Source of the DNA: Neodiprion pinetum
Taxonomy: Eukaryota > Arthropoda > Insecta > Hymenoptera > Diprionidae
DNA length: 64,000 nucleotides
Assembly: GCF_021155775.2 (NCBI RefSeq)
Contig: NC_060233.1
Span: 41,891,609 to 41,955,608, forward strand
Reading direction: 5' to 3'
Shown here piece by piece: positions 1 to 13,229 of this stretch; position 1 is the first letter of the stretch; each line of letters starts with the position of its first letter. The notes under the pieces were generated by a model that worked only from the letters and a program-made list of their open reading frames with translations, had not been told where the DNA came from and made no database searches. The translations under genes were made by a program, and so were the position numbers.

Positions 1-850
1 TTTGCTACAGTAACTGGATAAATTCAGTGAAACAGGTATCGTTAGAAAAACTGTTTGAATAATGTTGGAATTAGGAAAAATGAGGTACGCCTAACCATTT
101 TGCGCTATCGCCGATCATTTTTTGGTAATTGCAACGCAAAATCAATTTCTTCGCTTTACTCTGCTTTTTTAGTTAAATAAAGCTTTGACGTCAGTTTATC
201 GTTGCACGAGCATTAAATTTTCGCAACAGTTACAAGAAAACATATAATAGTAACAGTGATCGTAATGAGAAAGAAATAGTAACGGATACTAGAATTTCCG
301 GTAACAGCTAGAAAACTAATTTTCATTTTCTACCTAGAACTATATTTTTCGATTATGGTAAAAAATGAAAATGGTTCAGGACTCAGCGGTAAGCGGAACG
401 AAAAATTTCTCTCAGTGTGCAACGATTGGTTTACCCAGAGGAAAATAGAATAAATACGGCGATGGGATGGAGTTGACATTTTAAAGTAAGGATTAGGAAG
501 AGACACTGCAGCGACCTCGTCTAAGCTAGATTAAAAAATTCCAATATTTGAGAATCGTTCGATATATCATGTATATACATATATGCATATATCGCATGCA
601 AAATATATGCATATTATTAAATCACTGTTCTCGAAACCGTGATATGACGTACAGTCAGGTAGACCTAGATGAATAACCTGCAGCAATTCTACCAAGTGCT
701 GACAATGAATTGCGGTATTAATAGGCAGGATACTCGAGGCACGTCACCATATGAGTAATACGGCATAATGTCTTATGTGTACTGCCTCACAACGGCTACC
801 GGTAGTCTGACTAGCTGTCTAACTATATCTCTGGCTTCCAAGAGTAACAT

Positions 851-896
<46 letters not shown>

Positions 897-3854
897 ACAT
901 ACGTTTTACACGTGTGTTCCCTGCTTTGATAGATTTTCTACCGATAGAAGACATAATCACTAATAATTTTTATATAATTGTAAAACAAGAAAGGATATTT
1001 ATACAGATAAATGCTTCGGATATACGTGTATTATAGATGTAAAAATTAGAGCTTGGATTATAATCGTTGCAGTGGTTCGTGTAAATTACACTCACGACGA
1101 CGCACGTTAAAGTTTCAAACCGTTATGACGACTCGTGAACACGTCATGGGTAAACAATTTTGAAAATGTCTTTGTACGAAAAATTGTCTTTACGTCGTTT
1201 CAAATATGTAGGTCATCGTTCTCGTTTTTCACAAACTCATTCTCAAGTAAAATAGATATAACGAAGAGAAGAGAGAGTGAAAAAAAAAATGAAAAAAAAT
1301 CAATTATTCCCGTATAAAAATGAATAAAACCTGATCCATTCACCGATCGTTTTTAGGAATTCTTCCACACGCGACAGAATAAGTTATACGTTATGCAGGT
1401 ATGCGCGTTCGGCTTTATATCTCGAGTTACGCCTTCTTACATAATATAACAATAGTCATCGTGAGGCGTCGAACGGCACGCGTGTCACGGATTTTGCATT
1501 CTTGTTTAAAATCGTACCGGTGATTCAGACCTCGCTTATTTTCGCGTCAATTTTCATTCTTATCAATCCTAACCGCTGCAGCCACTTTTACGTCTATCAC
1601 ACACACGGTGCGTAAATCCAAGCTACAAATGGCGCGTAGCGTCGATTACGGAGAAATAGAGAGAAAGAGAGAGAAAGAACTCCAGAACGTAGTTGATTGA
1701 ATTGAGACTATAAATATAAAAACGACGCCATCCCCCCCCATTCGGTGTGGATTTATCGTGATTTAGCGTAACGCAACGTAACCACGGGGAATAAAACTGC
1801 GCCCGCAATTTCGTGCTGCACTAGCTGAGCAAACCGACGAACCCCTGAATTTAGGGCGCCCCAATTCCCTGCCCGTATAAAGTTTCGCCATAATGCACCC
1901 ATCGACGACGTTGAACCTCATCTCGACGTCCCATCAAATGGATCTGCCAACTGTGCACACGCTGCTGAGCAAATCCCCCCCTCTTCCTCTTGCAGCATTT
2001 TCCATGCCGTGTTATACTCGCACGCGTGGCGGTATTGCGCTGGGGTGAAAACAACCCGTCGGACGATCAAAATGACTTGGAAAATGGAGGGAAGGCTTGA
2101 AAGGAGGAAGGAACTTGAGCTCTCTGCTGACAATGATACGAGGGAGTTCGTTTGAAATTAAAAAATGTTTCAAAACCCTTATCGAAACAACAATGATGTC
2201 GGGTTACTCACACGTTTAGACCCAATAAATTATCGACCTTTCTATTTTCCAAAATTGTTAATTGACTAAAACCAATTGCCAGATGGTTAGACACTACGAA
2301 TTTATTTTTTGTAACTTTAGGTCGAGGGATCAAACAGACAGACTTACAACCAAGAAAGTTCGATAATTGGGACAGGGTCGATCAGTTATCAAGGTACACT
2401 TGCCTTGTCCGAAAGAATGATCGAGCAGATGCGTCGGTACAATTAGCTACACGAGTAGGTACAAAGTAATGGTGCACTGGAATGACAAGCCTCGGTTATT
2501 CGTCGCACGAAACGAACGAACGTTGGACTTGTCATGGTCGTGAAACCCCGATTGCGGAAGCGACGAAAGTGCTTCCTAAAGCCGAAGCTAACTGACTAAC
2601 TGTCCGAAAGGACGCACTTTCCCCACGTTCATGATTGCCGTTGTCGCTAATCGTTGATACGTATCTACGTGTGAGAGAACAAATACATCGTGCGGTGCGT
2701 CGTGCATCGCGGGATTTCCGAACTCATGCCCATAAGTATCTTACAATGCGACACCGTATACACTAATTTTTCCCACCCCCCACGCCAATAACTCTGGAAG
2801 AAGAACAAAAAGAAATTGATGCTGTACATGTTTGCTTGGATCAGCGTTTGTTCGAAAAGAACACTGATCGCGCCCTTCAAAGACCGACGACTATGCCGAA
2901 GACTTGTTACGGAAGTATCGTTATACGTGTACGCATTTATTTCTATACATATACCTATAATAGATAAGACCTATGATACATGTGTAAAACTACACGGATA
3001 GATAATGCGAGGAAAAAACAGAACAGCAAATAGATTATATATATATATATATATATGTATCGGTTTGTTCAACCTAACTCTTCGTCTACCAAAACGTTAT
3101 CTGTGTAATATATAGATACTGCGTATGTTAACGTGTGTGCATAACGTGCAGCGTAACGTGAAACTAAATTTGTACATGTGACACACCAAATGTATTATAC
3201 ATCGAGCATTGAGTGATGCAATGCATTTTTTTTTTTTTTTTTTACTACAGATAACGCTCGTAGATAGGTATAACAATTGGACGTTACAGGGACACGTATA
3301 ACGAATACGTAACACAGCCACGGTTTACTTTGTTTTATATTTCAATCGAACGGCAATTCCGAGCAAAGTTATGTTACTTTGTACATACGTATAACACCGA
3401 ATTACGGTATCCTGAAGTGAGATTACAATTGCATGTTGGATACCGATTACAACTCTTTCAGATTTTGCTTTTGCTGGGTAAAAAACGTCGATGCAGATCA
3501 ATCGTAGAATTTGCGTTAAAGTTGACGATACCGGTAACGTTTCCCTTGGAGTTTATCATGCTTCTTTTCACTATTAACCCTTTCGGTCATAGTGGTAAGT
3601 ATTCTTACCACCTATTTTATATCAATTTTTTGCATATTTAGAGAACTTTGAAAACATGTTTCTTTGCGGGTTTTTGCTATTTCTGATAGTATGCGAATAG
3701 GTTTTCAATACTCGAGAGTAATTGTTGCGATATAATGTAAATTGTTATTGTAGAAACAAATTGATTGAAAAAAAAACGTGAAAATTGAAGGAATAATCCA
3801 TTTCCGAGAAAATTACCCCTCTACACGTATACATAGTTTACATAAATCGTACGT
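1..3854. other. 5' flank, no gene recognised
   Basis: A/T-rich sequence with (CT)n at 852-891, a short (TA)n tract at 3036-3056, and poly-T at about 3227-3243. The open frames here are short, overlap on both strands and match nothing I recognise. Confidence 0.5.
852..891 (+). repeat. (CT)n microsatellite
   Basis: About 20 uninterrupted dinucleotide units. Confidence 0.97.
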
Positions 3855-4176
3855 TTTTTGGGGTCGCTGATTACGAATCTGAAATCGGATCTTGGCAGTT
3901 CAAGATGGCAGATCTAATATGGTGGACAAAAATTTCAAACACGTTCGAATCCCGAGAAAAAATTCTGTCCAGTGGTTTTTGAGGTTGCTGATTACGAATT
4001 TGAAGTGATATATTGAAAATTCAGTATACCGAATCAAATCAGCGACCCTAGAACCACTCCACAGAGTTTTTTGATCGGATTTGATTGAACGTGAAATTTT
4101 CGTCCACCATATCGGATCCGCCATCTCGAATTTTTGAAATCTGATTTCAGGTTCGTAATCAGCGACTCCAAAATCC
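3855..4176. mobile_element. Fold-back (MITE-like) inverted-repeat element, about 320 bp
   Basis: The left arm (3855-3938) carries GGGGTCGCTGATTACGAATC and later CAAGATGGCAGATC. The right arm (4092-4176) is its reverse complement with scattered mismatches: ...GATCCGCCATCTCGAAT...GTTCGTAATCAGCGACTCC. The pairing continues inward: 3938-3975 (CACGTTCGAATCCCG...CCAGTGG) pairs with 4056-4092, and 3969-4020 with 4020-4065 (GTTGCTGATTACG against AATCAGCGACCC). The whole unit is therefore one near-continuous imperfect hairpin centred near 4016-4020. No transposase is present and I saw no clear target-site duplication, so it is non-autonomous or simply a fold-back repeat. The AAGATGGCGGA-type core resembles dispersed repeats I associate with insect genomes; that recollection is not verified here. 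Confidence 0.7.
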
Positions 4177-6868
4177 ATGGAAGACCGTCTTGTTATAAAA
4201 ATTGACCAGGCACAATAACGTGCGACTTAAAATGTTAAAGGTAAAAACGAATCTTACACCAAGCGATATGCCGCGAATATATTCATAACTGTAACACAGT
4301 TGGCGTGGAAAAGGGCCAAGTGTTCGAGCGAATCGTTAACAAACGAGTCACGCGCGGAGCGAAAGGAGCCCTGAAAAATCGGAAGCGCGTAAGAAATGGA
4401 AGAGGGTGAAAATCCCTGTAGGAGGGTTGTTTCGGGTGATTTAGACTCGGTAAACTTCCGGCCAAAAGCGGGCATGCTTTTGCTTATCGATCGACGAAGC
4501 GCAGATCCCTCGTTCCCATGCCGCGTGCACTCTGACGCGTGCGCCACGCTTGCCAAAGACAGCGCATATCGCGTGTGCGAGCTCAGTATTCAAGCACATA
4601 AATCGTAAAGTGCACGGTAAGAAAAAGGAAGGGAAGGGAAACGCCCCTCGATGCAATAACCGAACCAGCCAGAGAGTGCAGATTATTCCCCACGTCGCGG
4701 TGCAGCCTTGCACTAAAACGGCTTTGTAGCGTGTAACAGGCTACGGCTAGCTAGCTGGTTGTATACCTAATTCCCAATGCACACAAGGTCGCAAGCCCCG
4801 CGATGAAATCTTCCCGGAGCACCGGTTTCGATCAGGCCGAAACCACGTCTGCGGTGAATTACTGCCAGATGTAATATAATGTGTACGACTAGCGATCCCG
4901 CCCTGGTTTGAACCCTTGCTAAACCCGGCTCTTCGTATATTTATGAATTCAAAACTCCCGAGGGAACGACACTTGATCTCATTCGCTGAAATTGTACTCT
5001 CGCATAAACGCGACGCTTGAACTCGCAATCAGCTGCATTCTCCCTCTCTAATCGCGCCTGACGTTATTCATTTTGAGTACAAGATCCCGCGATTTGGCAA
5101 AAGCTCTGAGTGTAATATTGTTACAAAGGGTGAAATCACCCGTTCTACCCCCTTTTTATAAAGATCCGGTAGTCGACATAGATAAAAGAAACTTGAGAGT
5201 TCTTCCGTCTTAAGATGAATAAGGCTGCCGCGTCAACCGGCATTCTTGTAAACTTTAAACGAATAACGCAACATTTTGCAATAAAACATCATTTTCTCAG
5301 GACTTTAATTTTCGCCACTGATTCGTTTCGTAAGCTCAAGAAACCATATTTTATTGCGTAACTCCACCGAGAGTTAAAATATTTATAATAATTATGTAGG
5401 TATATTACGTATAAGTTTCAATCGCAATTCGTCGCTACTTCGTTTACAGCAAATACAAATGCGAAGGTGCAATTTCGCATCGATCCAGTGGCCGTTTGTT
5501 TATCTTAGAACGTTTTATTCGATTTTTTTATACCTGTAACAGCTGACGTGACATGAACAACCAACGTTATTAACGTAATCAAATTCATTCAGGCTCCAAT
5601 TTCTGTGTTATACGTACAGTGTCTCTACACACATTTGTTACCCATTCGCGCGCGACTTTGTGCTGTATATAATCCATACAAAACTAATCGCTCCATTGTT
5701 TAATTACTATAATTATACTCGCACTGATTCGTTTCCAAGATTTCCATAAATTATTCGAGAAAACGGTTCCAATATACCTGAAAACTGGTTTCACCGTAAT
5801 TTCATCTTTTTACTATTCACCACACCCTAGCTGACCAAAGAATTCCGAAAGTTCGAAAGGTACAAATTAGAGCGATGCTCTTCGATCACGTTTATCGGCG
5901 TGTTCGAACGAGAGCAGGGTAGAAAATGTTTATCGTTTTTTTTTTCTAATAAAAAAACCGCAATTTTTCAACTTCGAAGATACGGGAATAGAGATATCGT
6001 TACCATTATACGTGCCCAAGTCTCCGAAATGAGAAAATCATTCTTCTTTCCTTCTTCCTTGCTGACAAAGTATAAAAAAAGGACACGCCGTTAATCGCGG
6101 AGCGTTGACCCGCGTTCAGAAATAAATAAAAATCCCCTCGCCCCGTATTGGCGAGTGTATAATAATTGACGCGAAGAGCCCCACGTTCCCATTTCTGTCG
6201 TGCGAATAGCCCATCTGTCGGTCGGTTCGTTATCGCGTAGGAAACCCGACTTATGCACTCCACCACGACACCCGCATTCAGAGCCGAGTTCTCGTCTGTG
6301 AAACCCGATACGCACGTATTGTAGGGAATTTTTATCGACTGGTCTAAAAAGTCGTAGGAATCCGCGGCTTATGCGTGACTATTTTACACTTGGGGCTCTG
6401 ACCCTTCGTATGATCGGGAAAGAAATATTTCGCAAGATGATTTAAGCGTGTGGGCAATCGGTTTGAAAAGAAAATAGGCGTTCTGGGATGTCGAAATCCT
6501 TGTTTAACGAGAGGGGAATACCTTCGACGCACTTAAATATAATTCGCGGCATCGCGTTGGTCAGCATTCCTTGACCGTAATAAAATTTACGATATATTCT
6601 AGTTAATGGTTCAGTCGTTGTGATGTTATACTTTATAACCACTCTAACGCGCGTAATATCACACAGCGGTGAGAAATTTCCAAGCCTGGCAGCTTTGCCG
6701 AGTTTTTATTAGGCAAAAAATACGCCCGATCATACGCGATAATAATTATTTCGTGATTATTTTTCTTCACTCTCCACTTTTGTGTCCAGTATTACACGTG
6801 TTATTATAAAAGTAAAATGTTGCGATATTTTTAATGTGTATTATATGTATAGAGTTTGCTCGATCAGG

Positions 6869-6917
<49 letters not shown>

Positions 6918-9298
6918 ACGTGAAATTAGATGCATAATTAAGTACGATATCGGCGATTCTCTTTTTCATTCACTTTTCATGTATTTTATTTCATACTTTA
7001 TACTTCATTTTATACCGTATATATTAAGAGACCGACTCGTATATGCCAAAGAACGTTCGAACGGTTTTACAACCGCTCGCATGGGATATTATATCTTTCG
7101 AAAGTTGCAGTTATATTATATATAGCCGGCCAAGAGCTGACCAAACGCGATTCTTTGCACTCCATGATACGTTGTACGTAAAAACTTTGAACTATTCAGG
7201 TACTTACGACGGTTCTTTCTTTTTTTTATGAAATTTTTCTTTCTTCCAAAAGTGTTATATACGTATATTTATGCGCAAGTAGATATAAATATTGTAATAT
7301 TATACCTTAGCGAGACGACAAAATATGCATATATTTTGCGATCGTAAACTCCTGCGAAATGATCGTATAATACACTTAATTTCGTGTCTTTTTAGTGAGT
7401 AAAATTAGCTCAACCTTGCGCGCGGATCGGGTATATAAAAAATAATTTTATAGTAATAATTATTATATCGGACCGATACTTGGACCGATTTAACAACATC
7501 GAGGTACGGTACACAATTTTATATGGCAGTATAAGGTGTCATCTTGTACATAAAAATATAACTGTACATATTATAAAATTATAGATACATAAATAGTATA
7601 CATATGCGTATAATACACGCGTAAGGCAGGATGAAATTATAATTTGTTATTCCTTTCTTGGTCGTATATACGAGAGAGAAAAATAGAAGAGAGAAAAAGA
7701 AAGAAGGAATTCGGTCTGAAACTAGTTACTTTGTAGATCGCGTGTATTTTAAAATTCAAATTTACCCGCCTGTTTGCCGCTGTTAATACGACGCGGTTAA
7801 ACGATAAACGCGACGCCTTTCCTTTCCGATCAGTTTATCGTAGGTACGATATTTTAACATACATCTCGCGTGTAAAATCCTATATCTGCTTTTGGTTGTC
7901 AAATCGCAAAGGAAAAATTATGCGTTGCAAGAATCAAGTTTTAGACCCGATTATAACCCATGTATAAAAGTTTTTATTTCTTTTGATAACTCACTTCAGT
8001 CAGTAATGTGCTGCATACGTAATTATAACAACTGCAGAAGCGAGTAGGTAAATTTCTTCACCCCACGCACGTGATGTAACACAGATTTATATAATGTTCA
8101 TCGATTGTATAAATCAATTTACAAGTTATAGGCCGTGGTTGGCGGTTTTCTTATGACAGCTGCGGTGTCGATACAATTGTTTTATTTGCTTATTTATTTG
8201 ATTTTTTTCGCATTCGGTAGAAAATTACGATTTCTACGCCGATCGTGTACAACAAATACGAAAAAAGCAAATAGGCGACGGTTGAGAATAAACGTGATTC
8301 TAAGATTTCTCACTCATTACCTTACTATAAATTTCGGCAATGTTTCGAATAGAACGAATGATATCTACTCTCAGAACTTACCAGAATTAATATAATTCAG
8401 AATTTTACCTCACAATACTCGAATACGATGAGTTTCTGTAATATCAAACGATTTCCTCCAACAATAAAGGTGATTAGTCAGGCTACTAATGCGCGATGTG
8501 TCGTCACACCAATGTCGCGATCATATGAGGCAAGAGAAATTTTCCTGCAGCTTGCACGCAAACGAAGAAATGAAAATATATAAATTTGAATCTTTGCCAC
8601 GCCAGGGATAAGATCTGTACAATATTTCTTACTCCAAGTTTGGCGTTTGGATGAATCGAAAGAATTCGCACAGTTACAATTTGGATTTCTACAAATTCTT
8701 CGGCAGTAATTACATTCAACTGAAACGTTATCCTTTTAAACCTGTATTAGAAATCGAAATGACAATTTTTGGTTCTTCGACACGCTGGTATTCCCATATT
8801 TAGGTTAGCATGCGCATGTAATACAGACGTGTATGTAAATAATAACGGGTTTAACGTGTTCATACATACGGTTCGGAGAATTCATCAAGGGTCACCCTCA
8901 GCGGCTGGATCGCACGGCGACTTCGAACTTTGGAGTCGACGTCTCATCCAGGATCTCGTATCAGCATGAATCGAGCCACGATTTCCGTCCTCCGCAGAAA
9001 CGCAAGCTGAATCTCCGATTCTCGAAGCATCCATCGTATTCAGAACGCGAAGAAGGTCAAATACCTATTTCGCAATACAAACAGAGTAAAAGAAATGAGT
9101 ATAAAATCTGCTGCAAGGGGCGTCCGGTTGGAAGAGAAAAAAATTACTGTTATTATACTCCGTGCTGTTATTTGAGAAAAATTACAGTATACACATACCT
9201 ATATATTTACAGAAGGATCCCGAACTACGATAGAAATATTCCAAAAATAACAATAAATAATCACGAAACGGCCAATCAGCGGGAAACCAGCAAAAGAT
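4177..9298. other. 5' flank, no gene recognised
   Basis: A complex, repeat-poor and moderately GC-rich patch lies at about 4260-5110. A/T-rich sequence follows, with a 44-bp (AT)n at 6871-6914. The open frames lack recognisable domains. Confidence 0.5.
6871..6914. repeat. (AT)n microsatellite, 44 bp
   Basis: 22 perfect AT units. Confidence 0.97.
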
Positions 9299-9430
9299 TG
9301 GGTTGAATTAGGTTAGGATAGGTTATATTAGGTTGGCTTGCGGTGTCTCGGATCAAGTTAGGTTATGTTAGGTCAAGTCCTACCGTCTTAGGTTAGGTTA
9401 GCTTTTACTCCGCTGGGTCAGGTCGGGTTA
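9299..9430 (+). repeat. TTAGG-rich degenerate repeat block
   Basis: Seven TTAGG pentamers occur within 90 bases (9308, 9313, 9328, 9358, 9368, 9388, 9393), two pairs directly tandem, all in the same orientation, with further GGTTA/GGTCA variants up to 9430. TTAGG is the ancestral insect telomere unit. This could be an interstitial degenerate telomere-like block or simply the TAGGTT-type dispersed motif common in insect DNA. Confidence 0.6.
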
Positions 9431-9875
9431 GAGCTATGGAAGATATAGGCAAGGAGGACTATCTCCGCGTACAGAAAGTGTCCGTAAAGCTGCAGAGGCA
9501 AAGAAATTGAGATCGCGTCGCGCTGCGTGAAAAGTTCCACAAGGCGTCAATCGGGTCAATCGGATCCGTTACCCTTACGGCTTACGAGCGGAATTCCCCC
9601 CTTCGGTCGACACTTCTTCGATCGCAATCCCACGTGCGAGGTACTTCGCCTAACCTCTGTTCCTCAACCCTCCGTAGTTAAGGCGAACGGCCACGGCGGC
9701 AGCAGCATCGCCAGGCCCCGTTTCTCTCGGAGTTTCAGTGCGGCCTCGATCGTCCTTGCCCCGCGTGGTAGGCAACGGTGGGCCGGATTAGAAAGGCTCG
9801 GAAACTCGCTGCCTCACTCCGACGATCCGAAACGCGGCGTGGGAGGGAAAGTTATAAACGTGATTCTACCGTAGT
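9431..9875. other. GC-rich island, possible regulatory or untranslated exon
   Basis: CpG content is clearly higher than in the flanks. A 115-codon plus-strand frame (9527-9874) exists here, but its translation is low-complexity Ser/Arg/Pro without a recognisable domain, so I do not call a gene. It lies about 4.6 kb upstream of the Drak start codon and could belong to an alternative leader exon or another transcript. Confidence 0.25.
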
Positions 9876-12800
9876 GCGCCTTAAGCACACGCGAGCATGC
9901 CCGTAATGTAATATTACTAACACGATTGTACGTGTGTACAAATATATTCCGATAGCTGTACGCACACTGAACGACGCGTGCACGGAGAGGTAAATTATCG
10001 TTGCAAATCCGTTCGCGGATTACTTTCGGATATTATCGGTGGTGTTTATTTTTGAACGGGTTCGAGCATCGAGGCTTTACAGAATTCAATTCGCGTTGTA
10101 TCATGTTTTTAAGAAGTGTCTCACGTGCACTTTTACAGAAAAATTCATCTCCGGCTATGAAGAGAAAAATTGTACCGTCTACAACGCTTCTGTTGTGTAG
10201 CGCGTGTCGTTTTTAGGTCAATACATCTATGCAATATTCCAGTTCCACGGGATTTTGCAATTATAAACTGCAAGCATAAACGCTGTATTGTATATGTATA
10301 CAATTGTTGCACCGCAGGCGGAACGTTGAGTCCTTTCGACGGGTTCCGAGTCATCTTTTCCTCTTCATTCGAATCGAATCATCGGAATCGCGAGCTCGAA
10401 TTGAATCCGGTACAAAAGATTGTAATTATTACGAATCAATGATCGCAGAAATCTATTTTACCGTTCATCTTGTATTTTCGCGAACGTAAGCGGATACGTG
10501 ATGATTGGAACAGTGTCTGTACGCATGATTCCCAAAATCCCGAAATGCGTAACTAGAACTCGAGTATCTCTATATTCAAAGGACTCGAAACGAGAATAGA
10601 AGACGAATAAATGATCGTAAAATTCCCAGTAGTCGAACACGCGTGTCAGAATCAGACGGCGTGTAATGAAAAGAATCAGCAATTCCATAAATTTATACAT
10701 ATCTGCGCGTCGATAGTCTATCAAATTTGAAATACATACATGCAACAATGACGATTTCGAAATTTGCAGTCGGGTTTCAATCTGACTACAGCATTACAGG
10801 CGTATATTTTGTCTCGGTAAGGAGCAAAGTGTTGTGTGAATGGAAGATAAGGAGAGAACAAGAAACTATCTCTTTCTCTCCGTTCTGCGTCTATGCGGAA
10901 AGAATGACTGATTTACTTTGCGAGAAGACGAAAAGGAGAGAGAGAGAGAGAGAGAGAAATATCTGGCACCATAAAGGTTACAAAACCTATTATATCGCGT
11001 GACCAATCGTTATAATATCTTTGGACTTTAATTCCTGGTAACCGCTTACGTATCTTAATACTAAACAGATGTATGTATAAATTTATCCTCCTTTGTAAGC
11101 AGCACCTGAATACAGAGCACACACTCGAGCGTTTTACACTGTCCATATATAACGAACAGTAATTCTCCAGCAGCCGTTGACAAGCGCAAGAGTCAAACGA
11201 ATCGTCACGCGGATACGTACGTATGTGTGTATGAATGTAGTACGCGATGAATGCACGTATCTATTTTCGACGAAAATCCCGGCAGCAAATTCGCATTGTT
11301 TCGTTGGTCTGAATAAGTCACGTATGAGAAAAATGACGTCAATGATCCACGACACCCAATTATACCGTGGACTAAACTTCTGCATCAGATCTACGTGTAA
11401 CATGAATCCAGCAGCGATCCCGATTGAATTTATCGAGCATCTTTGAACCATCCCAACGTTCCTCGTAGAGGATCGATTTTTCGATCTAAATTCTAAGCTG
11501 CACGGTAATCGGATCGTTTGAGGAAATAAACAATCGGGGTTCGGATCATAACGTGACGGATAGTGCAAGAAAAGTTCGAAGCGTTTCCGACGGTACGGCA
11601 GGTACAAAGAATGAAACAAGTCGCATCTTCGTGACAGGAGATTCATCACCCGGTAGTTGGTTGCCGGGTGATCCCCGACCTCGATCTCCGTCCCTTTTCC
11701 TCTTTGTTTCGCTCGACGATCTTTATCTCGGTGTGTCAAATGAGCTCCGCAGCTCTGGGCGGAGAAATTAGTTAAGTGGTTCCCTAGGACTCTAGGACCC
11801 TCATCGACGATAATAGGCGGCTGGAGAGTATCAGACGTTATGATAATTCACGCATGCGCAGAGACCCGGAAACCGACGCGCCGGCCTTAATTTGACGAGA
11901 AAAATGCGAACGCTTTACGATCCGAATTATACGCGTCACATGTCGCCGCGCTACCGCGCCGTCCTTTCGACTCTCTGGGACTAATTAGAATTGACAGTGA
12001 TCGTTGCCGGTGGGATTAGAAGTGGGAAGTTAGCGTGGAATCAGAGGCGCCGCATATGCAACGCGCCTGCATGGATTTGTCGGACGTGGATAAATCGAGT
12101 TTACGCGTATGAATGCTACTTGTGCATATATGTATATACGTATGTATAATAACGCTTACACGATGTAGAGTTCGAAAAACAGGGCTACTAGACCGCCGTG
12201 AAGTCGGTATGGGAATATCACGCTGTATGGGAATGGGGACTCGAGGATACGAATGCACGTTACGAACGAGACAAAGTGCGGAAGAAAATTGCACCAACAG
12301 AGATCAGGGGACACGGGAGGAATCTAAAAGCGCTCGGTTCGTATAATATAGACGAAATTATACGCGTCGCGCGTCGACGTTATATTAATATCGATATTGC
12401 ACGTTTCATGCATGCGCATGCAGGTAAAGCATCTACGAGATATTCAAAGATCTCCGTATTAGGAGGTCCGCGTAATATCGCATCGTGCAGCGTCGCCGCA
12501 GCGTCGGGTAGGCATATCCTATCTCGCAAAACTGATAAATTATGCATTGCATTATTCATGCTCCACTGCCGCATGGCCATACGCAACCGTCTACAAAGCA
12601 GCAAGGGCTTGTCATCCCGTTCCGGCGGCAAAGGCACTCTCTGAAGCCTGTACCTACATTTATGCACCGAGATCCTACCCTACCAGCTTCGCAGCATCTT
12701 GCGTTGCGCGGTGCGCACACGATCGGAAAATGACGATGCTTTACCTTAGCCTCCCTGCAGTTGGCGTGAAACGTCCGTCACTTCCGGTTCGTTAGGGGGG

Positions 12801-13229
12801 TAAAACTCAGGCTGGAGTAACGAGCGGCTGGATTCGTTATTCCTGGTTTGACACTCAGGGGCCGTTTCCCCGAGGAAATCATTGCAAATTTGAGATATCG
12901 AATTAAAGCGGCAACGCATCTTCGACATTATTTGAAGTTGCATTTTTTCGATACGGTAATTTTTTTTCGACCGTGGGGGTTCGTTGGTAGTCTAAATCTT
13001 AGCCTCAGCGGCCATCGATATAGTTCAAGTTTCAACTAAAAATGGTCGTAAAATAATTAACTAAACTTGCGGCAAATTTAATCCTCTACAACTTTGGTCT
13101 CAACAATTTCTTATCTATTTGTTGATATTTTCCTGTTTAAACTTTAGATTCAAGATGGCGGCCAAAGCGGTTGCAAGATCTGATCGAAATTCTGGATTTT
13201 TCGACTACCTATCAATGAAAAAAAGAGAG
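9876..13229. other. 5' flank, no gene recognised
   Basis: Mixed sequence with (GA)n at 10936-10958 and a small perfect hairpin at 11647-11670 (CACCCGG...CCGGGTG). A complex patch at 11770-12010 includes a GCATGCGCAG motif at about 11852-11861 that matches the NRF1-type consensus. At 13149-13165 the sequence AGATTCAAGATGGCGGC resembles the core of the 3855-4176 element and may be a degraded relative. Confidence 0.4.

Noticed and set aside
3938..3955. tRNA B-box-like TTCGAATCCC
   Set aside because: No A box, acceptor stem or anticodon arm at proper spacing. The motif belongs to the fold-back element.
9527..9874. 115-codon plus-strand frame as a protein gene
   Set aside because: Ser/Arg/Pro-rich with no similarity that I recognise. 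It is explained by the GC-rich island.
11134..11739. 201-codon minus-strand open frame
   Set aside because: The translation has no recognisable domain and irregular composition, and a plus-strand frame overlaps it. Most consistent with chance.
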